The position numbers and the translations under genes were made by a program. Positions 1-5,878 of a stretch of 5,878 bases of DNA are shown piece by piece (the first letter of the stretch is position 1; each line of letters opens with the position of its first letter). The DNA lies in assembly GCA_041584055.1 (NCBI GenBank), contig JBFHER010000253.1:1-5878 (forward strand). The letters run 5' to 3'. Below the pieces are notes generated by a model, which was not told the origin of the DNA, did no database searches, and saw only the letters and a program-made list of their open reading frames with translations. The DNA comes from JBFHER01 sp041584055. Its GTDB lineage: Bacteria; Bacteroidota; Bacteroidia; Bacteroidales; UBA5342.

Positions 1-1112
1 ACTTTCCCCCGCCATAATTCTTCCCACATTTTTATTGCCTTTTTTGTGGGTTTCAGTTGATAAATGTTTGGGACCTCAGACGAAAACAGGTATTGCAAAT
101 CATTCTGTTGTTGTTTTGCCTTATCAAACCATAAGGTGTAGATTTGCTCATCCAGATCAATATCAGTAAAAATATTCTTCCACGAAGTTGTACTGAACTT
201 ATTACCAAGAACATAACGTGTATTTGTTCCTGAAACCACATTGTATTTATCAAAATTAATAATGTGGTCAAAGTGTTGTATTGCTTTAGCATAGTCTCCA
301 ACAAACAAATACATCTGTCCCATCAAGGTGTGCATGGCACTTGTATTCCAAACAGTTATATCCCAGGTCGCATCATCATTTGTGAGGTTATGGGTTACCC
401 CTACGGCTTTAATTTTCGTGCTTAACTCCTGTGTAAAAAGGTTTACCACACGATCCAGGTCGTAGAATTGTTTTTCCAATGTAACAGACTGGTTGAAGAT
501 GGTGTCATTTGTATAACCATCAGGACTGAAAATGATTTTAATGGAATCTGTCAGGACGGAACCATTATTAATGAAATTTGTAATTTCCTCATTGGATGTT
601 AACATAGGATCAATGTAGGGGATTGATCCATAGATTCGCACCGCATTAAAATACGCCCATGCCCGCATGCACAGCACTTCTCCATAAAGCCGGTCGAAGT
701 TTGAAAGGGCTGCATCTGGATTTAAGACTTCCGGATGGAAGGTTTCTAACTGCTTTGCCAGTCGATTGCAAGCTCCTATAAGTCTGTAGAATTTTGTTGG
801 CGAAGCATATTTGTTTCCTACGGACACCTGAGCTGTATTGATTTCAATTAAGTCAGGATCAGCATTTGGTGTCACTTCAAGCAGATCGCCACGGAGTTCT
901 CCTAAAACTACAATTTGTTCTACCAGATCCTGATGCAATGCATACAAGCCAAGACCGGCTGCACGGTATTCGTCCCAGTCCTTAAAATAACTGCTTTCAT
1001 CAATGATGATATCCTGCTCAGGGTCGAAAAAGTCACTGCATGATGTCATTCCAGTCAATGCAATAAGGGACCAAAGAAGGTATTTAAATTTTATGGTGTT
1101 TGTTCGTTTCAT
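1..1112 (-). CDS. SusD/RagB-like outer-membrane nutrient-binding lipoprotein (C-terminus cut by window edge)
   Basis: I translated 370 codons from the ATG at 1112-1110; the reading frame is still open at the left edge, so the C-terminal part is missing. The N-terminus is a lipoprotein signal: basic MKRTN, a hydrophobic stretch, then GMTSC with the lipidated Cys at residue 25, followed by SDFFDPEQD. Family signs are LGELRGDLL (70-78), the helical motif RAWAYFNAVRIYGSIPY (150-166), a TPR-like helix pair MGQMYLFVGDYAKAIQHFD (264-282), and QQQNDLQ followed by LKPT near residues 334-356, all typical of SusD proteins. In this family the protein sits on the cell surface as a lid on the SusC barrel and binds the incoming oligomer, usually a glycan. 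It follows the SusC-like gene after 39 bases, the standard order. The substrate cannot be inferred. I saw no frameshift or internal stop. Family assignment is confident; ligand unknown. Confidence 0.95.
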   Translation of the reverse strand, partial: MKRTNTIKFKYLLWSLIALTGMTSCSDFFDPEQDIIIDESSYFKDWDEYRAAGLGLYALHQDLVEQIVVLGELRGDLLEVTPNADPDLIEINTAQVSVGNKYASPTKFYRLIGACNRLAKQLETFHPEVLNPDAALSNFDRLYGEVLCMRAWAYFNAVRIYGSIPYIDPMLTSNEEITNFINNGSVLTDSIKIIFSPDGYTNDTIFNQSVTLEKQFYDLDRVVNLFTQELSTKIKAVGVTHNLTNDDATWDITVWNTSAMHTLMGQMYLFVGDYAKAIQHFDHIINFDKYNVVSGTNTRYVLGNKFSTTSWKNIFTDIDLDEQIYTLWFDKAKQQQNDLQYLFSSEVPNIYQLKPTKKAIKMWEELWRGK

Positions 1113-1151
1113 GAGTCTATATTTTGTTTCTCAAAAGTGCATGTTCTGTAA
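1113..1151 (-). other. Spacer between the SusC-like and SusD-like genes (translation start region)
   Basis: This 39-base gap lies between the TAA of the transporter and the ATG of the SusD-like gene. Read on the minus strand, the last bases before the start are GAAACAAAATATAGACTC, which is A-rich and has no Shine-Dalgarno sequence. This is usual for Bacteroidota, where A-rich leaders often replace it. There is no hairpin with a U-run, so nothing suggests termination between the two genes, and no convincing promoter is present. The ATG at 1112 is chosen because it gives a complete lipoprotein signal peptide. Confidence 0.6.
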
Positions 1152-4100
1152 TTATAATCCCACCTTAATGCCAATCATAAACTGCCTTGTAAAAGGTGTT
1201 TGCCCGTAGTCTATTCCTTGTTCCATGGTATTGTATGAGTTTGAAAATTCAGGATCATATCCAAGGTATTTTGTGAGCGTAAGCAGGTTGGTTCCTGACA
1301 GGAATATTTCTGCATCTCTCAAGAAGAGCAGCTTACGGTCTATTTTATAGGCAAGTGTCACATTTTTCAACCTTAAGTAACTACCGTCTTCAATCCAGCG
1401 TGAGGAAAAACCACTGTTTCCAACAGGATCTCCCCAGAGCGAACGAGGCACATCTGTCTGGTGCCCATCGTAATGCCAACGGTTAAGAACACTTGTACTT
1501 TGATTTGACAGATCAACCATGCTTTCGTTTTGGGAACGCAAATAATTGAATACTTCATTGCCATTTACAAACTGGATACCTGCACGCAACATCCAGGGGC
1601 CATAGCTCAACTGTGTACTTAAAGTTCCAAATATATCCGGTATGGGAGAACCAATGATCGTTTTATCATAATCATTTATAATTCCATCGGGTACCTGATC
1701 CGGCCCTGAGATATCTTTAAACTTTGCATCCCCTGCGCCAAATGCGATGCCCTTGGAGTTCACAAGACCCGCATCGCTTGCTTCTGCAGCAGTACTGAAA
1801 ACCCCTTCGTATTCATACCCATAAAAACTCAGCACTGATTCTCCATTTTTTGAAATAAACTCACCTCCGGTAAATGCAGTTACGATTTCACCTCCAGGGA
1901 AATCTATCACCTGATTCTCAAATGCTGATAAATTAATATTCACGTCCCAATGAAACTTGTTCTTGCTTACTAAACGAGAGAACACATTTAATTCCCAGCC
2001 ATTGTTGGCCAAAGAGCCACCATTTGAAGCAACGTTACTAAATCCGAGATAATAATCTTTGTATTGATACAAAAGCAAATCAGAACTTAAAGATTTGTAG
2101 TAATCAACACTCAATGCCAATCTATTATTAAATATGGACCAATCGATTCCGGCATTGGATTGTGTCAAATTTTCATAATGAAGCGATCTGTCCGAGTTGT
2201 TTCCGGGCACCATCCCTGTGGTTTCCCTGTATAATATCGGCATATAATAGCGCAATGCATCACGATCACCAATATCATCATTTCCGGATGTTCCCCAGGT
2301 CAGTCTTAACTTTAACTCGTCGATCCAGGTGCTGTTGGATAGAAAATTTTCTTCCGAAATACGCCAGGCACCCCCCACCGTACTAAAAATACCAAATGGT
2401 ACATTTCCGATTGTTAGTAATTTACTTCCTCCCTCGGTTGATGTGGCTTCAATGCCTATTCTGGAAGAGTTATCAAATACCAAACCGGCATTCAAGATAT
2501 ACTTGTCGCGGAATACATAATTGGCATTGCTGTATACAGCCATTCGGTTCCATTGCCTGTTGTCGCCACCCTTTTCACGCAAGTAAGTGGTACCACTTTG
2601 CAAGCTTCGGTATTCATCATTTTCGTTTGAATTTTTTGCAATGGCCCAATCACTTTCAAGCGAATTCGTATTGATCCTTAGTCCGGCTGCAAGCGTTAGT
2701 TTATGTTGCTTATTAAATTCGGTCTGATAGGTGATATTATTATCGTTTTCAATTGAAAGCAGTTTATTTGACAGCGCTTTTGCAACGTTAAAAGCCTCAT
2801 CGCGATAGTACAATGCCATTCCATGGTTTGGCAGAAAGATACTTTCCTTAACATTATTCACATTCAACCCCAGTAAACTCTTAAATTTAAGCTTTTTGGT
2901 TATATCTGCTTCCAGGTTAACCGATGTGAGAATGCGATAATTTTTGTTTGCTGATTCAAGGTTATTAATAATTGCCAATGGGTTACTGATTCCCAATTCA
3001 TCCACCCCTGAATAGGTTTGCAATTGCTGCCCGTTGGCATCGAAATTATAGGGATTCATTATCGGGGTTTTGCTTAAAGCAGACAGAATGGGACTGGTTT
3101 CCAAAGCCAGTGCCGATTCTCTTAATTCCGAAGCAGACTGTGACAGGTTTGATGTCACATTCAGGCGCAACCAACTAAACAGCGAAAATGCACCCACAAA
3201 ACGGACATTGAATCGATCGTAATTTGTATTTTCAATGATGCCGTTATGGTTCAAATACCCAACTGACAAGCCATAGTGAGCAGTTTGATCACCACCTAAA
3301 ATTCGCAAATAATAATCATTTATCACTGAATTTGTAAAAATCTTGCTTTGCCAGTCCGTATCATTGTTATAGCTCACGAAATTGGCATCCGTTTTATTCG
3401 TATAAAGGCCCGGGTAGAGTGAGGGCAAATTCTCTTCATAATTGTTTGACGTCAGCAATAGCTCGTTGGCCAGCAATTTATATTGACTCGAATTCAACTG
3501 TGGGATCTCGTTGGGAGCCATATTCATTCCTGTGCGAAAAGAGAAATCGATGATGGTTCTGCCCTCCGATGGCTTTAAGGTCTCAATCAGAATGACACCA
3601 TTGGAACCACGCATCCCGTATGCATATCCGGCCGAATTGTCTTTTATAACATTAATGGATGTGATGTCGTTGGGATCCAGAAATGACATTGGATTGATGC
3701 TATTTCCTTCCAATAAAGAAGAGAAAAGACCCGCTGATTCCATTGGTATTCCATCAACCACATAAAGCGGTTGAAGGTTTGTATTCATAGATTTTATTCC
3801 CCGAAGGTAATTAACACCTCCACTACCAGGCATTCCGGAATGTCCGACTGAGAAACTTCCTGCTATGTTTGTTTGTAACAGCTGATCTACAGTTTGTACA
3901 GGAAAATGATACTGCCTGTTTTGAAAGGTTTGTGTAGAGGACAGCACATTCTTTGCTGCAGTGTATCCATTAAGGTCAAGCAACATGTCGTCCTCCGATG
4001 CTAAATCATTGGTCACCAAACGCACTTCAAAATAATCTTTCCCGTTCTGAAAAATCATTCTTTTTTTATAGTTCCCTGTTGGGGCGAAGCTTAACCATTC

Positions 4101-4343
4101 ATATTTTGTTGGCGTTTCAACCTCAAAAAAACCGTTCTCATCGCTGATTACAGGCGCCTGTAAGCTTCCTGAAATACTTACAGCCACATCCTGTAAAGGT
4201 TTTCCATTGACCCCTTTTATTATTCCGGAAATAACAATTTTATCCTTTGAGGCGGTGGAACTCGTAATCTGCTGCGCATGGATACAATTCGATGCTGAAA
4301 ATAATACGATTAAAATTGTTATCCAATGTTTTATTTTAAACAT
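1152..4343 (-). CDS. SusC/RagA-like TonB-dependent outer-membrane transporter
   Basis: A complete 1063-residue protein, normal length for SusC-like transporters, which import SusD-bound oligomers across the outer membrane using TonB energy. Residues 1-23 form a Sec signal peptide (MFKIKHW, a hydrophobic core, cleavage probably after IHA). Residues about 36-110 match the carboxypeptidase-regulatory-like beta domain at the N-terminus of SusC proteins (GKPLQDVAVSISG, ISDENGFFEV). The plug spans about 145-256, with LYVVDGIP (193-200), LDPNDITSINVIKD (222-235) and YGMRGSNGVILIET (242-255). The rest is the 22-strand-type barrel with alternating aromatic strands, ending FTRQFMIGIKVGL. An acidic loop around 877-894 (DGIINDYDKTIIG) corresponds to the conserved Asp-rich SusC motif. 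There is no STN domain before the beta domain. The usual VVVxGYG-like segment ahead of the plug is replaced by DMLLDLNGYTAAKNV. The start at 4343 gives the signal peptide and lies 17 bases after the upstream stop. Family certain; substrate unknown. Confidence 0.97.
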   Translation of the reverse strand: MFKIKHWITILIVLFSASNCIHAQQITSSTASKDKIVISGIIKGVNGKPLQDVAVSISGSLQAPVISDENGFFEVETPTKYEWLSFAPTGNYKKRMIFQNGKDYFEVRLVTNDLASEDDMLLDLNGYTAAKNVLSSTQTFQNRQYHFPVQTVDQLLQTNIAGSFSVGHSGMPGSGGVNYLRGIKSMNTNLQPLYVVDGIPMESAGLFSSLLEGNSINPMSFLDPNDITSINVIKDNSAGYAYGMRGSNGVILIETLKPSEGRTIIDFSFRTGMNMAPNEIPQLNSSQYKLLANELLLTSNNYEENLPSLYPGLYTNKTDANFVSYNNDTDWQSKIFTNSVINDYYLRILGGDQTAHYGLSVGYLNHNGIIENTNYDRFNVRFVGAFSLFSWLRLNVTSNLSQSASELRESALALETSPILSALSKTPIMNPYNFDANGQQLQTYSGVDELGISNPLAIINNLESANKNYRILTSVNLEADITKKLKFKSLLGLNVNNVKESIFLPNHGMALYYRDEAFNVAKALSNKLLSIENDNNITYQTEFNKQHKLTLAAGLRINTNSLESDWAIAKNSNENDEYRSLQSGTTYLREKGGDNRQWNRMAVYSNANYVFRDKYILNAGLVFDNSSRIGIEATSTEGGSKLLTIGNVPFGIFSTVGGAWRISEENFLSNSTWIDELKLRLTWGTSGNDDIGDRDALRYYMPILYRETTGMVPGNNSDRSLHYENLTQSNAGIDWSIFNNRLALSVDYYKSLSSDLLLYQYKDYYLGFSNVASNGGSLANNGWELNVFSRLVSKNKFHWDVNINLSAFENQVIDFPGGEIVTAFTGGEFISKNGESVLSFYGYEYEGVFSTAAEASDAGLVNSKGIAFGAGDAKFKDISGPDQVPDGIINDYDKTIIGSPIPDIFGTLSTQLSYGPWMLRAGIQFVNGNEVFNYLRSQNESMVDLSNQSTSVLNRWHYDGHQTDVPRSLWGDPVGNSGFSSRWIEDGSYLRLKNVTLAYKIDRKLLFLRDAEIFLSGTNLLTLTKYLGYDPEFSNSYNTMEQGIDYGQTPFTRQFMIGIKVGL

Positions 4344-4360
4344 ATGCTTTAGTTATTTGT
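4344..4360 (-). other. Short spacer between the FAS1 lipoprotein gene and the SusC-like gene
   Basis: Only 17 bases, ACAAATAACTAAAGCAT on the minus strand, separate the TAG of the FAS1 gene from the ATG of the transporter. It is A/T-rich, has no Shine-Dalgarno sequence and is too short to hold a promoter plus leader. This supports co-transcription of the two genes, and the transporter may partly depend on translation of the upstream gene. That last point is inference. Confidence 0.6.
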
Positions 4361-5878
4361 CTATTCCTGAATGAGTTTGATATAGTCCAAGTTGAATCCG
4401 TTAGCAGTTGTACTGCCCGAGCCCAGATATTCAAATCGTAATTTAATACTTCCAAATTCTGTATGGTTGTCGATGTAATAATCCCGGATATTGTATCCAT
4501 TCACCGGTCTGATATATTTTTTTGTCACAGAATACTGGTCACTTTTCATGGTTGACAGGTCAAATTCGGTTATCACTGTGCCCCATTTACTTGCATACCC
4601 CAACAATACATCGTTTGCATAGACAGCAAAATTTCCGGCCGGTCTCGATGTTGCTCTCCATTCGAGACGGTAGCGTACAGGGAATAGATTTTTAATTTCA
4701 AATTCCATGGTAAACGTCCCTTTGTAATTTTGTCCCAGGTCAACAACCAGCAGTTCATTATTTGATGCATTGCTAGAGGTTGTAATGGTCGGTGCAACGG
4801 ATGTTCCGGTTACAGTAACATCCTCGTTCCACGACCAGTTATTTGCACCAACAGAAACCAATAAATCCTCGCCTTCAATGATGGCTTCACTTGTATAGAG
4901 TGAATCGGGGATACTTAGGTTGGAGTATAGAAAAGTGATTCCATTGCTGCAAATGTTTCTTGAGTCAGGATCAATGTTTATCAGATCAATATCTACCGAA
5001 TCACCTGTAATCCCTTGCAAGCGGCCCTTTTCCAAATCGCTGTACACAAGATTTCCAGGAAACATTGATTTACTGATAAAAAGCGGTAAGAACACTTCAT
5101 TTTGCCATTGCAAAGGAATGTCATTGTAGTCAACAAATGAACCACCAATATTTGTAGCCATCTCGGTGAGGGCTTGTTCGTACTGCTCCTGTGTAAACAG
5201 TAACATGGTGGCTGATTTATCCCTGAATTCTTCACTGATTTCAAAATAGCGTTGTTCGAAAGTATTGATAACACTAAACACACTGTCGTACAAGGTATTC
5301 CCACTTTCATCAATCCCAATGGGCGTGCTTAAGGATAAGTCAAAAAAGACAGAGTCTTTTGAATCAATATACGCTTTCATGGTAGCGCTATAAGCAGCAA
5401 TGTATTCGTACAGACTTAGACGATTGAGTGCCACTTCCGACAGCTCATAAAACTTACCATCCAGATACTGTGGACTGCTATACAGGATTGGAATGCCATC
5501 AAATGTATATTGATCGTTCCGATTCTCCAACAATGCATATTTGCCAATAAGCATTTGCAAATTTCTTTGACTCTTAACGTTTTGTATAATAAAAACATTT
5601 GGTGTAATGAGGTAAGAAAGCATCTGTTTGGTCAGCTGAATGGAATCGGCCAGATCATCGAAGGCATCGTTTGATGGAATAAACAGGGTGTACAACTTTC
5701 CGTTTCCAAAAATCGTATCCATTTTTGTTGCTTCCAATATTGAAACGAAGGATGAATACCTGGGATTTTCACGCAAGGCTTCCAATAAAGATGTGTTTAC
5801 CGTTGGTTCCGGATCTGAATAATGATCATCCCAATACTCCTGACATGATGACATAAAAAGCCCTATCGCAGTCAATAT
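4361..5878 (-). CDS. Fasciclin (FAS1)-domain surface lipoprotein with C-terminal beta-rich module (N-terminus cut by window edge)
   Basis: The frame is open to the right edge, giving 505 visible residues; the true start lies just outside, probably some ten codons away. Counting the first whole codon at the edge as 1, the visible part begins inside a lipoprotein signal peptide, ILTAIGLFMSSC, with the predicted lipidated Cys at 12. FAS1 domain 1 spans about 29-150: SLLEALRENPRYSSFVSILE, then the hallmark LYTLFIPSNDAFDDL (62-76), closing with DGKFYELSEVAL. A more divergent FAS1 domain 2 spans about 153-327, with ATMLLFTQEQYEQAL (223-237) in place of the hallmark and NICSNGITFLYSNLSIPDS at its end. 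Residues about 328-505 are beta-rich, start IIEGEDLLV and end NGFNLDYIKLIQE, resembling galactose-binding-like or CBM-type sandwiches. FAS1 domains mediate adhesion or binding; no catalytic site is evident. Position ahead of the SusC/SusD pair suggests an accessory surface binder for the same nutrient. FAS1 call confident; function inferred. Confidence 0.9.
   Translation of the reverse strand: MLTAIGLFMSSCQEYWDDHYSDPEPTVNTSLLEALRENPRYSSFVSILEATKMDTIFGNGKLYTLFIPSNDAFDDLADSIQLTKQMLSYLITPNVFIIQNVKSQRNLQMLIGKYALLENRNDQYTFDGIPILYSSPQYLDGKFYELSEVALNRLSLYEYIAAYSATMKAYIDSKDSVFFDLSLSTPIGIDESGNTLYDSVFSVINTFEQRYFEISEEFRDKSATMLLFTQEQYEQALTEMATNIGGSFVDYNDIPLQWQNEVFLPLFISKSMFPGNLVYSDLEKGRLQGITGDSVDIDLINIDPDSRNICSNGITFLYSNLSIPDSLYTSEAIIEGEDLLVSVGANNWSWNEDVTVTGTSVAPTITTSSNASNNELLVVDLGQNYKGTFTMEFEIKNLFPVRYRLEWRATSRPAGNFAVYANDVLLGYASKWGTVITEFDLSTMKSDQYSVTKKYIRPVNGYNIRDYYIDNHTEFGSIKLRFEYLGSGSTTANGFNLDYIKLIQE

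Noticed and set aside
1131..1142. Three-codon mini-ORF (ATG CAC TTT TGA) in the spacer before the SusD-like gene, a possible leader peptide
   Set aside because: It is too short to distinguish from chance in an A/T-rich gap, with no paired hairpins or codon pattern indicating attenuation.
1003..1209. Plus-strand open frame across the SusC/SusD junction (68 codons)
   Set aside because: It lies opposite two well-supported genes, has no recognisable domain or start context, and is explained as a shadow frame.
2162..2674. Cluster of overlapping plus-strand open frames opposite the transporter barrel
   Set aside because: They overlap one another in different frames, give His/Cys/Pro-rich low-plausibility proteins, and sit opposite an intact, conserved coding sequence.
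4275..4343. Cys20 of the SusC-like signal peptide as a lipobox
   Set aside because: The residues before it (SASN) lack the Gly/Ala/Ser needed at -1, and a standard signal-peptidase I site follows at IHA. SusC barrels are normally not lipoproteins.
5852..5854. Internal ATG in the FAS1 gene as an alternative start
   Set aside because: Starting there would leave only three residues before the lipobox Cys, removing the signal peptide that the upstream codons clearly encode.
5873..5875. TTG as the start codon of the FAS1 gene
   Set aside because: The frame is open through the codon before it to the window edge, and the TTG falls inside the hydrophobic core of a lipoprotein signal peptide with no basic N-region. 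The true start lies outside the window.
1..5878. RNA genes, CRISPR arrays, insertion sequences, inverted or direct repeats and terminators
   Set aside because: Almost the whole window is occupied by three intact reading frames with gaps of 17 and 39 bases. I saw no repeat pairs, transposase fragments or hairpin plus U-run by eye.

Overview
This window comes from a member of the Bacteroidota. The evidence is a SusC-type TonB-dependent transporter directly followed by a SusD/RagB-type lipoprotein, a pairing essentially restricted to this phylum. Supporting signs are the lack of Shine-Dalgarno sequences before the two visible starts, A/T-rich leaders, and an estimated G+C of roughly 40 % (by eye, not counted). 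I cannot name a genus.

All coding sequence is on the minus strand, so transcription runs from right to left. In that order the genes are: (1) a fasciclin (FAS1)-domain lipoprotein, 5878 to 4361, whose first few codons lie beyond the right edge; (2) a complete SusC-like outer-membrane transporter of 1063 residues, 4343 to 1152; (3) a SusD-like lipoprotein, 1112 down to the left edge, with its C-terminal part missing. The gaps are 17 and 39 bases and contain no visible terminator, so the three genes almost certainly form one operon. No stretch over 300 bases lacks a gene.

The likely joint function is capture and TonB-driven import of an oligomeric nutrient, probably a glycan. The SusD-like protein would act as the lid over the SusC-like barrel. 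The FAS1 protein, a predicted surface lipoprotein ending in a beta-rich module, is a candidate accessory surface binder. No glycoside hydrolase, lyase, peptidase, sulfatase or regulator lies inside the window, so the substrate and the control system cannot be read from it. The transporter has no STN signalling domain, which argues against direct sigma/anti-sigma signalling through it.

I found no RNA genes, mobile elements, CRISPR arrays or long repeats. The region is best described as a well-formed nutrient-uptake operon of a recognisable but less-studied subtype (FAS1-SusC-SusD), rather than a clearly new system. The points worth checking are the FAS1 protein's role, its C-terminal module, and the atypical linker between the N-terminal domain and the plug of the transporter.
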